Assembly (NCBI RefSeq): GCF_025548555.1
Contig: NZ_JAJLPA010000006.1
Location: 1 to 64,000 of the forward strand
DNA length: 64,000 nt
Direction of reading: 5' to 3'
Origin: Sphingomonas sp. A2-49
GTDB taxonomy: Bacteria; Pseudomonadota; Alphaproteobacteria; Sphingomonadales; Sphingomonadaceae
The notes under the pieces were generated by a model. It did not search any database and was not told the DNA's origin. It was given only the letters and a program-made list of their open reading frames with translations. This document shows positions 1-9,997 of this stretch, in pieces. The position numbers and the translations under genes are program-made. How positions within the stretch are numbered: position 1 is the first letter of the stretch; each line of letters begins with the position of its first letter.

Positions 1-114
1 GAGAACCTGATCGATGAGCAGGCGCATGCGCCTTTATCGATCGAAACCGACTGGACATGCGCGCATGCCACCCGGCCCCTGAATCAGCGACCGAGTTCAT
101 CGATTGAGGTTCTC
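1..114. repeat. Imperfect inverted repeat at the window edge
   Basis: The first 17 bases (gagaacctgatcgatga) are nearly the reverse complement of bases 97-114 (tcatcgattgaggttctc), differing by one small insertion. Between the arms lies a second palindrome, ggcgcatgcgcc, at about 24-35. The structure could be a terminator, a recombination site or the end of an element that continues to the left. The window starts here, so the full extent cannot be judged. Confidence 0.35.
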
Positions 115-438
115 ACGCCCCACCTCCTGGCTTTCACAGGAGGTACGGCGATCATGGAAGGCCGGCGGGCAGATCGCAATAGACCATTGCGATCCGCCGC
201 GGCGTGTTTGCCACCCTTCCATATAAGATGCCGTTTTTTGCGCATAAGTATCGTGCATCTTCTGGGCGATAACGTGCATCGCTAGCGAAAGCTGATAGGC
301 CTTACCGCATCGAATTAGGAACTGTTGTTTGAGGCTCGACGACGCGCAGCTGCATCGGTGATCTGAATCGGGCACTCGCAAACCGTCGGTTTTGGTATTG
401 AAACCGCTGGCGGCAGCAATGATCGTCCAGCCCACCAT
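97..438 (-). CDS. Weakly supported hypothetical ORF (113 aa)
   Basis: This is an open frame of 113 codons in the lower-GC DNA left of tRNA-Thr. I recognise no domain. The translation is rich in Ser, Arg and Cys with no clear hydrophobic core, and its stop lies inside the inverted repeat at 97-114. There is no convincing ribosome binding site. It may be a chance frame. If it is not real, 1-499 holds no gene that I can support. Confidence 0.2.
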   Translation of the reverse strand: MVGWTIIAAASGFNTKTDGLRVPDSDHRCSCASSSLKQQFLIRCGKAYQLSLAMHVIAQKMHDTYAQKTASYMEGWQTRRGGSQWSIAICPPAFHDRRTSCESQEVGRENLNR

Positions 439-499
439 CCTGCTTATAATACAGTAGCTCTGTTACCCAAAAAAAAAATGGCAGCGGCCCCGATACAGG

Positions 500-3367
500 T
501 CACCCTATGCTTTGCTGGAACTTGTACTTTCTTGCCCTGAGATTAAAGGCTTCTAGTCCGCCCTCCATGACGTGCGTTATTGCATCTCGCACAGCGGGAG
601 TTTCTATTGCGCCGTCGCAGATTATACTAATCGTCGCAGTGCCAATCTTTAGCCGGCCTTCCGTCCGATTGGCTGACATCACAATAACTTTGTCTGCATC
701 CCCATTCACGACGAGGTTTGAATTATGGGTAGCAAAAATTATCTGCCGGCGGGATTTTGAGGTTCTTATTAGGCGTACAATGCTCATCATCACACGGTTA
801 TCGAGGTCGTCTTCTGGCTGATCTATGATGAGAGTCCCAGCGCTCTGTCGTAGTAAAAGACGGAGTAACGCAGATGCCTGCTGACCGGGAGACGCCATGT
901 TGAATGGTATGTCTCGACCATCGCTCACGTACGTAAGAGCTATGGTGTCTCTAGGCGTGGCCGAAAGAATTGCGGCTACAGCATGATCAGATAGGTTTTG
1001 ATAAACCCGAACTGCTTGCAAGTCAGTAAGCTTATTTTTACCGTCGAACATTGCGGCTGATAATGCAGCGATCGCGTCCTTTCCAGGCAATACGGGGCTA
1101 CCCGCTAGGATTTTCGTTCGGTAGATGTCGAGCATGCCCTCAGCAGCCTGAGACCACCCCGGTCCACCCGCGTGCATAATTGCGCCGACCCAGTCGGAGC
1201 AATGTTGCTCGGGGTCGCGAAATCGACTGCCCTCCAACACGGCACACAGGGCTTCCACCGCTTCTGACGGCAGCCGATCGCGTTTAACTCTCGCCTTCAG
1301 GGAGCCTTCGGACTTATCCACTACCTCGGCAGCGGTTCGCGCCAGCAAGTCGCTCCGCGTTACGAGCAGGTCGGCAAGCTTCTTTCGCGTTAGCCCCAGC
1401 CGCGCAATGTTCGGCTCGGCACGCTTCGCCTTTTCGGAGGCTACGTCTTCAAGGGCAGTGGCTTCACGCAGCTCAGCTGTGAGCCGCTCAGCATCCGCAA
1501 TCAAAAATTTGTGTTCGTTCTGACGTCCCTTAGCGGCATCATACCGCGCTTGGAAATCGCCAAAATCTACGTCGAAGGCTTCGATGGCCCGCTGACGCTT
1601 TACCTCGACGGCCTCCAAGCCGGTTAGAATGCCTCTTACGGCACTTAAAGCCTCGGCACGGGCGTCGGCTATCGCGCCGCACAGAGAAGAAAGATGAGGG
1701 AAGCCTATGGCGTCGCCATGCCGCCCCAAATCAATGGCGAGATGCGATTTAACGAGTTCCCCCAGCGCCTCACGATCAACGACGATGCGGCGACCGACCT
1801 CGTCCAAGTAGTTGCGAGCGCTGCCATAGCGAGGAGCTTCTGCTAGCGTATCTAAATCCTGCTTTTGGACCCCTCCGTCGTGAAGACGCTGAGTGAGGGC
1901 CTCAAGTCGCCTGCGAATATCGGCGACGCGTCGAGAGGCCTCGTCTAGCTCGAACTGAAACTGCCAACGAGCTGCTGCGCCTTGCAATGCCGTTGCCATC
2001 TCCCGCCGAGCATTCGCTATTTCCTGATCAATCCGCCGGCGCTCGCCGATAACTTCAGCTGCTGCAATGCCGGTAATGTTGTCGGCCGCAGCAGCGGCAT
2101 CGACCATGGTCGTAGAAAGTTCTTTTTGATGGAAGGCACGTGCCGGAAATCTTCGTTGCGCCTCAGCGATCGTGACCGTCTCCGGATCATTCTTCCCAAC
2201 CCGTACTTCGATTTGGTCTGGCTGATTGCCCGATCTCCGCCATGTCTCGATGACGCCTTCACGGTCAAGAACCACCTTAACGAAGCCCCCGTTGAGGGTT
2301 TGTTCGACTAACTGTGCTTCCCGCTCACGAAGTGTCCGACGCTCGCCGTCCTCCCCATAAATGTCCAGCTCCGCCCGTCCCAACCCGAACCGTAGGTATT
2401 CCAGAAGAGAACTCTTACCCGAACCGCGGCCTCCAATAACGCTGTTGAACCCGTCATTGAATATGCAGCTGAGAGGGTTCGCGCCCGTGAGACTTGAAGA
2501 GACCTCAATCGACAAAATTCGTGCGGACGGCCTGTCTGGCTCTGCATAGGCGAGGCGAGCCTCATCTGCCAAAAAGGCCTGGCGAAACCCCTCCATATTG
2601 GGCTCACCGAGCTTGATCCAGCATTCATGCGCCCCTAGGCGGTCCCAGCTTGCCCTCTTGTTATCGCCTGTCGCGAGGACTGCTCGGCGGCGAGTTCCCC
2701 ATTCCTCGATCCGACCTTGTATCTTGTCGAGCGTGGTAGCGTCTAGCGACGGGAAAGCTGTCTCAATATATACTCCATCTGACAGTAGTGCTTTGGCGCG
2801 CGGCGCTTGACTAGGAGCGTTCAGAGACTTGTGAGCGCCCTCGTTGCCGAAATGTGGTATGAGTATGACCCGGTCGCGAAGGACATCGTCCGTCTGAACG
2901 GAATTCATCAGGTCAGCGACGGTTAATCCGCAGTGAGCCGTTTCGCACGTCTTCTCGTCTTCTAAGCTCGCCGCTTCTACTGCTGGCAATTTCGCTAGAA
3001 CTCGCGTCCATTCCTGCTGCGTAGTTTCTGGGCCGAACAGCGCAAGACATTGCACTCCGTCCGAGCAGGTAATCTCTATACCCGGCAGCACAATGAGTTC
3101 ACGGGGAGTCGCTAAGGCGTGAGCCGCCTGCATCACATACGGGATCATAGCCACATCATGATGATCGGTCACCGCGATTATAGACAATTGTCGGGCGAGG
3201 GCCGCATGCACGAATTCCTCCGCCCACTTCTGACGCGCCGCTTCTTGTTCTTGAGTTCCACCGGCCAAGCCGGGTCCACCAACCCAACTACGGTCGCGTG
3301 GCGTATGGCACTGCGCATCGATGCGATGCCAAACGGTTCCGGGATGAAATCCAATTTCGTGAGCCAT
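500..3367 (-). CDS. PHP-domain / SMC-like AAA ATPase (TrlF-type)
   Basis: About 955 residues. The N-terminus is a PHP-type metallo-phosphoesterase domain: DAQCHTP near residue 18, AVTDHHD at 65-71, VLPGIEI, and later ILIPHFGNE and LATGDNKR. A split SMC/ABC ATPase follows. Its Walker A motif GGRGSGKSS is near residue 312, a long Arg/Ala/Glu-rich coiled-coil middle comes next, then an SPGQQ signature near 824, Walker B TLIIDQPEDDLD near 845 and an ATHNSN H-loop near 880. I recall proteins of this layout as TrlF-family AAA-like ATPases, found in variable regions. The start at 3367 (MAHEIGFHPG) was chosen over an upstream frame extension that looks unlike coding sequence. GC is lower than in the flanking core genes and the gene lies next to a tRNA, suggesting acquired DNA. 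A role in DNA processing or phage defence is inference. Confidence 0.8.
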   Translation of the reverse strand: MAHEIGFHPGTVWHRIDAQCHTPRDRSWVGGPGLAGGTQEQEAARQKWAEEFVHAALARQLSIIAVTDHHDVAMIPYVMQAAHALATPRELIVLPGIEITCSDGVQCLALFGPETTQQEWTRVLAKLPAVEAASLEDEKTCETAHCGLTVADLMNSVQTDDVLRDRVILIPHFGNEGAHKSLNAPSQAPRAKALLSDGVYIETAFPSLDATTLDKIQGRIEEWGTRRRAVLATGDNKRASWDRLGAHECWIKLGEPNMEGFRQAFLADEARLAYAEPDRPSARILSIEVSSSLTGANPLSCIFNDGFNSVIGGRGSGKSSLLEYLRFGLGRAELDIYGEDGERRTLREREAQLVEQTLNGGFVKVVLDREGVIETWRRSGNQPDQIEVRVGKNDPETVTIAEAQRRFPARAFHQKELSTTMVDAAAAADNITGIAAAEVIGERRRIDQEIANARREMATALQGAAARWQFQFELDEASRRVADIRRRLEALTQRLHDGGVQKQDLDTLAEAPRYGSARNYLDEVGRRIVVDREALGELVKSHLAIDLGRHGDAIGFPHLSSLCGAIADARAEALSAVRGILTGLEAVEVKRQRAIEAFDVDFGDFQARYDAAKGRQNEHKFLIADAERLTAELREATALEDVASEKAKRAEPNIARLGLTRKKLADLLVTRSDLLARTAAEVVDKSEGSLKARVKRDRLPSEAVEALCAVLEGSRFRDPEQHCSDWVGAIMHAGGPGWSQAAEGMLDIYRTKILAGSPVLPGKDAIAALSAAMFDGKNKLTDLQAVRVYQNLSDHAVAAILSATPRDTIALTYVSDGRDIPFNMASPGQQASALLRLLLRQSAGTLIIDQPEDDLDNRVMMSIVRLIRTSKSRRQIIFATHNSNLVVNGDADKVIVMSANRTEGRLKIGTATISIICDGAIETPAVRDAITHVMEGGLEAFNLRARKYKFQQSIG

Positions 3368-3526
3368 GCACTCTGCATAGCCTACTGAAGCGTTGTAGGG
3401 GAACGCTCTACGGGACAGTTTGACAAGCGCAACGACGCCCCACGTAGGACCCAAGTGGGTCTCCCACGCGAACGGCCTTCCGCCTTCGTGAGCGCCGCTA
3501 ACCTACTGAGAGTGCGTCTGGAAAGA

Positions 3527-3602
3527 TGGTGCCGCTTACAGGACTCGAACCTGTGACCCCCGCATTACGAATGCGATGCTCTACCAGCTGAGCTAAAGCG
3601 GC
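3527..3602 (-). tRNA. tRNA-Thr (anticodon CGT)
   Basis: On the minus strand a complete cloverleaf can be read. The acceptor stem is gccgctt/aagcggc, the D-arm contains agctcagctggtagagc, and the anticodon loop ttcgtaa gives anticodon CGT, which reads ACG (Thr). The T-arm contains ggttcgagtcc, and a CCA is encoded at 3529-3527. Its 3' end faces the lower-GC segment that holds the PHP/SMC gene, which is the geometry expected of a tRNA-associated island. No second copy of the tRNA end is visible inside this window. Confidence 0.95.
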
Positions 3603-3768
3603 ACGGGCGAAGCGGCCTGTCGGCCGTTCGGGTGGTGCGCCTAACAGCTAAGATCGGGGCTGACAAGCGTCCCTTTCTCTGTGCCCGTCTTTACGTCCCG
3701 TTTACCACGGCGCGTGCACAAGCAGGACGAACCGGGACCGTCGGGTCCCGCGTAAGAAGGGTTTGGGC

Positions 3769-5049
3769 ATGGATAGCGCGCGCGGCTTCGAGGACGAGCG
3801 GATGGGGCTCGACGACGCGGTCGACACGGCCGTCGACCGGGGCGACGTCGACGAGGGCGGCGTCGAGGATGCCGTGTTCGACCTCGGCGGCGACGAGCGG
3901 CGCATGCATGTGCGCGCCTACAATCACTGGGTGTCGCTGCTGAAGGGGCGCGCCTATCCGGGCATCGACGATCTCGACCCCGCCAGCATCGCCGATTTCG
4001 GGCCGCACAGCGTGCTGCTCGACTTCACCGGCGGGATCGAGGATCCGACGATCGCCTATCTCGGCCGCACGCTGCGCGAGGAATGCGGGCTGGAAACCAG
4101 CATCACGCGCATCGCCGAGGTGCCGGGCCGGTCGCTGCTGTCGCGGCTGACCGACCATTACCTCCAGATCATCGCGAACCGCGCGCCGATCGGCTTCGAG
4201 GCCGAATTCGTCGGCACCCGCGGCCGCACGACGCTGTACCGCGGCATCCTGATGCCCTTCTCGTCCGAGGGCACGTCGATCGACTTCATCTACGGCGTCA
4301 TCAACTGGAAGGAGATGGTCGACGCCGCGACGCAGGCGACGCTGGACGCCGAACTCGACGCCGCGGTCCGCACCGGGCCCAAGCCGCCCGCCGATTCGCA
4401 CGTCTGGGCGGATGGCCCGAGTGGCGGATTCGAGGCGTCGGACGAGCCGGTCGAGGCGGTGTCCGGCGGGTCGCTCGGCGACCGGTTGACGATGGCGCGC
4501 GAAAGCGCCGCGGCGGTGCGTGCCGCCGACACCCGCGGGCGATCCGCCCTGTACCGCGCGCTCGGGCGCGCGCACGATTTCGCGCTCGCCTGCGATGGCG
4601 ATGCCGACGGCTATGCTGAGCTGCTCGCCAGCGCCGGGATAAAGTTGCAACCACGCGCACCGATGACGCCGGTGGTGAAGCTCGTCTTCGGCGCCGAATA
4701 CGACAAGACCCGCCTTGCCGAATATGCCGCGGTGCTGGGCCATGCCCGCCGCCACGCCGTGCCGGCAGGCGGGCTGGCACCGTTCCTCGACGCGACGGAG
4801 GGCGGCATCAAGGCGGTCGTCGCCGCCGAGCGGCTGGCACGCCGGCCCGCGGGCAAGCCCGACGTCTTCGACCGCGCCGCCGCGGAACTGCGCGCGCTGC
4901 CGACACTCGGCAGCGTCGCGATGGGCCTCGACGGCGACGAGTTCGTCGTGCTGCTCGGCCGCGCGGGACGCGACGGAACGGTGGACGTCATCAAGCGCGT
5001 CGAGGGCAAGGGGCTGATCGAAAGCATCGTCCGCAAGTCCGCTGCCTGA
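3769..5049 (+). CDS. PAS domain-containing protein
   Basis: A 426-residue soluble protein. Residues ~45-190 resemble the PAS-like sensor domain of a family common in sphingomonads (VRAYNHWVSLLKGRAYP, HSVLLDFTGGIEDP, GFEAEFVGTRGRTTLYRG, IDFIYGVINWKEM). The rest is Ala-rich and lacks a kinase, GGDEF or EAL signature. The ATG at 3769 is preferred over the TTG at 3763 because aagaagg ends 8 bases before it. The gene stands alone between tRNA-Thr and the glutamate dehydrogenase gene. A signalling or regulatory role is likely, but the ligand and partner are unknown. Confidence 0.8.
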   Translation: MDSARGFEDERMGLDDAVDTAVDRGDVDEGGVEDAVFDLGGDERRMHVRAYNHWVSLLKGRAYPGIDDLDPASIADFGPHSVLLDFTGGIEDPTIAYLGRTLREECGLETSITRIAEVPGRSLLSRLTDHYLQIIANRAPIGFEAEFVGTRGRTTLYRGILMPFSSEGTSIDFIYGVINWKEMVDAATQATLDAELDAAVRTGPKPPADSHVWADGPSGGFEASDEPVEAVSGGSLGDRLTMARESAAAVRAADTRGRSALYRALGRAHDFALACDGDADGYAELLASAGIKLQPRAPMTPVVKLVFGAEYDKTRLAEYAAVLGHARRHAVPAGGLAPFLDATEGGIKAVVAAERLARRPAGKPDVFDRAAAELRALPTLGSVAMGLDGDEFVVLLGRAGRDGTVDVIKRVEGKGLIESIVRKSAA

Positions 5050-5153
5050 CCCGGCCGATGTCGCAGCGCGCCCTATAGAAAATTGCGCCGCAACGTAATT
5101 TTCGCAGCGCAGCAAAGCTTGAGGTCCGCTGTTCACAGGCGCATAGGCGCGCC

Positions 5154-8100
5154 ATGGCCGACCATAACCAGACCATGGCCGAGGCGCTCGCCGCCCGGCT
5201 GACCAAGGGCGCGCTACCGGGGGAGCTGACCGGCTTCGGTGCGGTGGAGCGGGCCGCAGCGGCCGCCTTCGTCGCGCAGACCGCGGGCAGGCGAGAAGAC
5301 GGACGGCCCGCGATCGCGCTGGAGGCGCTGGCGTCGGACGACATGCGGCGGCGGATGCGGCTCGCGATCGTCAACGACGACATGCCGTTCCTGGTCGATT
5401 CGATCGCCGCGGCGATCGGCGAGCAGGATCTCGACATCGACCGCGTGATCCATCCCGTCGTTCGCGTCCGCCGCGATGCGGAGGGCGCACTCGCCGACAT
5501 CGGCGGCGCCGGCCAGCCCGAATCGATGATCTACATCGAGCTGGAGCGTGCCGACGCGCGCGACCGCCGCGACCTGATCGAGGGGCTGAGCGCGGTGCTG
5601 GCCGACGTGCGTGCCGCCGTCACCGACTGGCCCCAGTTGCAGAAGGCGATGGCGCGCGACGAGGCGACCCTGCCGCAGGGCGAGGGCGCGGCGCTGCTGC
5701 AATGGTTCCTCGACGGGCAATTCACGCTGCTCGGCCATCAGGTGTGGCGGCGCGACGGCAGCGCCGGCGAGGCGCTGGGCCTGGCGCGCAACCCGCACGA
5801 CACGCCGGTGCTGGCGGAGGCGAGCCGTGCGCTCGCGATCCAGTGGTTCGAGGATGGCGGCGAGGCGCCGCTGCTCCTCAAGTCCAGCCTGATCTCGACC
5901 GTGCACCGGGCGGTACCGCTCGACCTGGTGCTGGTGCCGATCGTCGAGGCGGGAGAGGTCACCGGCCTGTCGATCCACGCCGGACTGTGGACCAGCGCGG
6001 CGCTGAGCGCGCGCCCGCGCGACATACCCGTGCTGCGCGCCCGCCTGTCGGCGCTCGAGGCCAAGTTCGGGTTCGATCCCAGGGGCCATGCGGGCAAGGC
6101 GCTGACGCATGCGCTGACCGCCCTGCCCCATGACCTCGTCGTCGCCTTCCCCGCCCCCGCGCTGGAGGAGGTGGTCCTGACCGCGATGAGCCTCGCCGAC
6201 CGGCCGCGGCCTGCGCTGGTGCTGGTCCAGTCGGCGCTCGGCCGGCACCTGTTCGCCTTCGCCTGGCTGCCGCGCGACGACCTTACCACCGCGCGCCGCG
6301 TCGCCATCGCACAGATGCTGACCGAGGCGTCGAACGGCAGCGTGCTCAACTGGTCGATCAGCCTCGACGACGGCGTGGTCGCGCTGCTGCGCTACACGAT
6401 CGACCTGCGCGGATCGGGCCGGATGCCGGACACCGAACCCCTCGCCGAGCGACTGCGCCGGATGGTGCGCGGCTGGGTGTCGGACGTCGAGGCGGCGCTC
6501 GCCGAACGGGTGCCCGCGGCACGCGCCGCACGGCTGGGGCTACGCTGGGCGCAGGCGTTCCCGCCCAACTACCGCAACGTCAGTACCGCGGCGGAGGCGG
6601 CGGCGGACATCCTGCGTCTTGCGGGACTGGACGATGCCGACGCCCGTTCGGTCCGCATCTTCCCGGTCGTTCCCGGCGAGGATCGCCAGCTCAAGATCTA
6701 CAAGTCGCACGGCGCGCTCGCCCTGTCGGATGCGGTGCCGGTGCTCGAGAATTTCGGCTTTCGCGTGATCGGCGAGCTGCCGACCCGACTGCGCGAGGAC
6801 AATGACAGCTACGTCCACGATTTCGTCGTCGAGAGCGACGCGAGCGGTGACGGTCACGATGCCGCCGTGCTGGAAGGCGCGATCGCCGCGGCGCTGGAGG
6901 GCAAGGCGGAAAACGACGCGTTCAACCGCCTGATCGTCGACGTCGGCCTGTCGCCGCAATCGGTCGTGCTGCTGCGCGCGTGGTTCCGCTATCTGCGCCA
7001 GGCCGGGCTGCCTTACGGATTGACGACGGTGGTCGACGCGCTGCGCCGCGCGCCCGCGCTCGCCAAGGCACTGATCGCGCGCTTCGCCGCCGCGCACGAT
7101 CCCGCGCATCCCGGCGACGTCGCCGCCGCGGACGAGACGATCGAACGCGGCCTCGACGCGGTGTCGGCGATCGACGACGATCGCATCCTGCGCGCCTATC
7201 GCGACCTGATCGCCGCCTGCCTGCGCACCAACGCCTTCGCCCCCGCCGCGGCGGAAGCGCTGGCGTTCAAGCTCGACAGCCAGCTGATCCCGGGCCTGCC
7301 CGCCCCCGTGCCGTGGCGCGAGATCTGGGTCTATTCGCCGCGGATCGAGGGCATCCACCTGCGTGCCGGCCCGGTCGCGCGCGGCGGCCTGCGCTGGTCG
7401 GACCGGCGCGACGATTTCCGTACCGAGATCCTCGGCCTCATGAAGGCGCAGCGCGTCAAGAACGCGGTGATCGTGCCGACCGGCGCGAAGGGCGGCTTCT
7501 ATCCCAAGCAATTGCCCTCGCCCGCGGTCGATCGCGACGCATGGCTGGCGGAAGGGACCGAAAGCTATCGCATCTTCATCCGTTCGCTGCTGTCGATCAC
7601 CGACAATATCGTCGACGGCGCGGTCGTGCATCCGGATGGCGTGCGCGTGCTCGATGGCGAGGACCCCTATTTCGTCGTCGCCGCCGACAAGGGCACCGCG
7701 ACGTTCAGCGACGTCGCCAACGCATTGGCTCTGGAGCGCGATTTCTGGCTGGGCGACGCCTTCGCCAGCGGCGGCAGCGTCGGCTACGACCACAAGGCGA
7801 TGGGCATCACCGCCAAGGGCGCCTGGGTCTCGGTACAGCGCCATTTCGCCGAGCGCGGCGTCGATGTGCAGACCCAGCCGATCACGGTCGTCGGTTGCGG
7901 CGACATGTCGGGCGATGTCTTCGGCAACGGTATGCTGCTGTCGAAGGCGCTGAAGATCGTCGCGGCGTTCGACCATCGCCACATCTTCATCGATCCCGAT
8001 CCCGACCCCGCCGCCAGCTGGACCGAACGCGCGCGCATGTTCGCGCTGCCGCGGTCGAGCTGGGCGGATTACGACGCCGCGCTCATCAGCGCCGGCGGCG

Positions 8101-9758
8101 GCGTGTTCGCGCGTAGCGACAAGGTGATCCGCCTGTCGCCGGAGGCCCGCGCCGCGCTGGGCATCACCGCGACCGAGATGGACCCGGCGAGCCTGATCTC
8201 CGCGATCCTGACCGCGCCCGCCGACCTGCTGTGGTTCGGCGGGATCGGCACCTATGTGAAGGCCGCGGTGGAGAACAACGTCGCGGTCGGCGATCCCGCC
8301 AACGACCGCCTGCGGGTGGATGCGGAGGACCTGCGCGTCACGGCGATCGGCGAGGGCGCGAACCTGGGCGTCACGCAGGCGGCGCGTATCGCCTTCGCCA
8401 GCCGCGGCGGCCGGATCAACACCGACTTCATCGACAATTCGGCCGGCGTCGACTGCTCGGACAACGAGGTCAACATCAAGATCGCGCTGAACCGCGAGAT
8501 GAACGAGGGCCGGCTGGGGTTCGAGGAGCGCAACGCGCTGCTCGCCAGCATGACCGACGACGTCGCGCACCTGGTGCTGGAGGACAATCGCCTCCAGACG
8601 CTGGCGCTGTCGATCGCGGAAGCGGACGGCGCGTCCGCGATCCCGAGCTACGTCCGCGTCATCGAGATCTTCGAGGGCGCAGGGCGGCTCGACCGCGCGG
8701 TCGAGGGGCTCGCGGGCAACGAGGACCTGCTGCGCCGCGGGCAGGAAGGCCTTGGCCTGACCCGGCCGGAGCTCGCCGTGCTGCTGGCGACTGCGAAACT
8801 CGCGTTGCAGGACGGCATCGAGCACGCCCCGCTGGCGATGGCGCCGGAACTCGCCCCCGATCTCCACGCCGCCTTCCCCGCGGCGATGCAGCGCGACTTC
8901 GCGGCCGCGATCGACGCGCACCGTCTGCGCGGACAGATCGTCGCCACCAAGCTCGCCAACCGGATCGTCAATCGCCTCGGCATCCGTTCGCCGTTCGAGC
9001 TGGCCGAGGAGGAGGGCGAGGCGATCGCCGACATCGCCGCAATGTTCGTCGTCGCCGAGCGCCTGTTCGGCCTCGACGCGCTCTGGGCGGAGATCGAGGG
9101 CGCCGAGATCGCCGAGGGCGCGCGCATCGCGCTGTTCAACGAGATGGCGGTGGCGACGCGCTCGCACATCGCCGACCTGCTCCGCGCGAGTGCGCCGGGG
9201 ACATTGCCCGGGACGATGATCGACCGGCTCGGCAAGGGCATCGCGCAGCTCGAACGGCAGACCGATTCGCTGCTGCTCGAGGAAGCGAGCGCGCAGGGCG
9301 CGCGCATCGCCGCCGAACTGGAAGCCGCGGGCGCGCCCGCCGACCTCGCGCGGCGTGTCGTGCGGCTGTTCGACCTCGACGGTGCGGTGGGGCTGGCGGC
9401 GCTCGGCGAGCGGCTGGGCCTGGACGAGATCGAACTGACCCGGGCGTTCACGCATCTGGGACAGGCGCTGGGGCTCGACTGGGCGCAGGCGACCGCGGCG
9501 CGGATCGTGTCTAGCGACCCGTGGGAGCGGCTGCTGCTCGCCGGCCTGACGCGCGATTTCCAGCAGCAGCGGCTGGAATTCCTCGCACGCAACGGCGCCG
9601 CCGATCCGCGCGGCGCGGTCGATGCGTGGCTCGCCGCCAATGCGGCGCGCGTCGGCCAGTTCAAGGCGGTGATCGATCGCGCCCGCCACGCGGCGCAGCC
9701 GAACGCCGCAATGCTGGCGCAGATCGCCGGCCAGGCGCGTGTGCTGCTGGGACGCTAG
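5154..9758 (+). CDS. gdhZ: NAD-specific glutamate dehydrogenase, large (~160-180 kDa) type
   Basis: 1534 residues, the size of the large bacterial NAD-GDH class (about 1550-1620 aa; GdhZ in Caulobacter). It oxidatively deaminates glutamate to 2-oxoglutarate and ammonia with NAD in the cytoplasm. The long N-terminal regulatory half includes the conserved start of this class (IVNDDMPFLVDSIAAAI). The catalytic dehydrogenase domain begins near residue 738 with GPVARGGLRWSDRRDDFRTE, followed by the lysine-bearing TGAKGGFYPKQ and a nucleotide-binding stretch (VVGCGDMSGDVFGNGMLLS). A long C-terminal domain follows. The gene appears monocistronic and is followed by a strong hairpin at 9803-9829. The start is a plain ATG with weak Shine-Dalgarno signal. 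Confidence 0.95.
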   Translation: MADHNQTMAEALAARLTKGALPGELTGFGAVERAAAAAFVAQTAGRREDGRPAIALEALASDDMRRRMRLAIVNDDMPFLVDSIAAAIGEQDLDIDRVIHPVVRVRRDAEGALADIGGAGQPESMIYIELERADARDRRDLIEGLSAVLADVRAAVTDWPQLQKAMARDEATLPQGEGAALLQWFLDGQFTLLGHQVWRRDGSAGEALGLARNPHDTPVLAEASRALAIQWFEDGGEAPLLLKSSLISTVHRAVPLDLVLVPIVEAGEVTGLSIHAGLWTSAALSARPRDIPVLRARLSALEAKFGFDPRGHAGKALTHALTALPHDLVVAFPAPALEEVVLTAMSLADRPRPALVLVQSALGRHLFAFAWLPRDDLTTARRVAIAQMLTEASNGSVLNWSISLDDGVVALLRYTIDLRGSGRMPDTEPLAERLRRMVRGWVSDVEAALAERVPAARAARLGLRWAQAFPPNYRNVSTAAEAAADILRLAGLDDADARSVRIFPVVPGEDRQLKIYKSHGALALSDAVPVLENFGFRVIGELPTRLREDNDSYVHDFVVESDASGDGHDAAVLEGAIAAALEGKAENDAFNRLIVDVGLSPQSVVLLRAWFRYLRQAGLPYGLTTVVDALRRAPALAKALIARFAAAHDPAHPGDVAAADETIERGLDAVSAIDDDRILRAYRDLIAACLRTNAFAPAAAEALAFKLDSQLIPGLPAPVPWREIWVYSPRIEGIHLRAGPVARGGLRWSDRRDDFRTEILGLMKAQRVKNAVIVPTGAKGGFYPKQLPSPAVDRDAWLAEGTESYRIFIRSLLSITDNIVDGAVVHPDGVRVLDGEDPYFVVAADKGTATFSDVANALALERDFWLGDAFASGGSVGYDHKAMGITAKGAWVSVQRHFAERGVDVQTQPITVVGCGDMSGDVFGNGMLLSKALKIVAAFDHRHIFIDPDPDPAASWTERARMFALPRSSWADYDAALISAGGGVFARSDKVIRLSPEARAALGITATEMDPASLISAILTAPADLLWFGGIGTYVKAAVENNVAVGDPANDRLRVDAEDLRVTAIGEGANLGVTQAARIAFASRGGRINTDFIDNSAGVDCSDNEVNIKIALNREMNEGRLGFEERNALLASMTDDVAHLVLEDNRLQTLALSIAEADGASAIPSYVRVIEIFEGAGRLDRAVEGLAGNEDLLRRGQEGLGLTRPELAVLLATAKLALQDGIEHAPLAMAPELAPDLHAAFPAAMQRDFAAAIDAHRLRGQIVATKLANRIVNRLGIRSPFELAEEEGEAIADIAAMFVVAERLFGLDALWAEIEGAEIAEGARIALFNEMAVATRSHIADLLRASAPGTLPGTMIDRLGKGIAQLERQTDSLLLEEASAQGARIAAELEAAGAPADLARRVVRLFDLDGAVGLAALGERLGLDEIELTRAFTHLGQALGLDWAQATAARIVSSDPWERLLLAGLTRDFQQQRLEFLARNGAADPRGAVDAWLAANAARVGQFKAVIDRARHAAQPNAAMLAQIAGQARVLLGR

Positions 9759-9802
9759 GGAACGATCGACGGTCGGAAGCGGACCGGTCCGTCCCGGCCA
9801 CC

Positions 9803-9829
9803 GTCACCCCGGACCGGTTCCGGGGTGAC
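9803..9829. terminator. Perfect 11-bp-arm hairpin after NAD-GDH
   Basis: The arms gtcaccccgga and tccggggtgac flank a 5-base loop (ccggt). It lies 45 bases after the dehydrogenase stop and before the convergent PepSY gene. It looks like the REP-type palindromes frequent between sphingomonad genes and could terminate both genes. There is no T-run. Confidence 0.6.
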
Positions 9830-9997
9830 CGGCCGGCAGACGCTCCAGCCCGCCCCTCGCCGTGCGGTGGCTTCCGGTGCAGGTCCGAGAGTGTAGGTCG
9901 GCCCGGACGATCCGGCCCGGCGACCGGTCGAGGGCGCGATGGGGATCGACCGCATCCGCGGTTCCGACGCCGCAGGTCGGGTCGCCCCCCGCCCGGA

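Noticed and set aside
6540-9689. A 1049-codon open frame antisense to the NAD-glutamate dehydrogenase gene
   Set aside because: It is a GC-driven mirror frame of a certain gene. The translation is Arg/Asp/His-rich low-complexity sequence with no domain.
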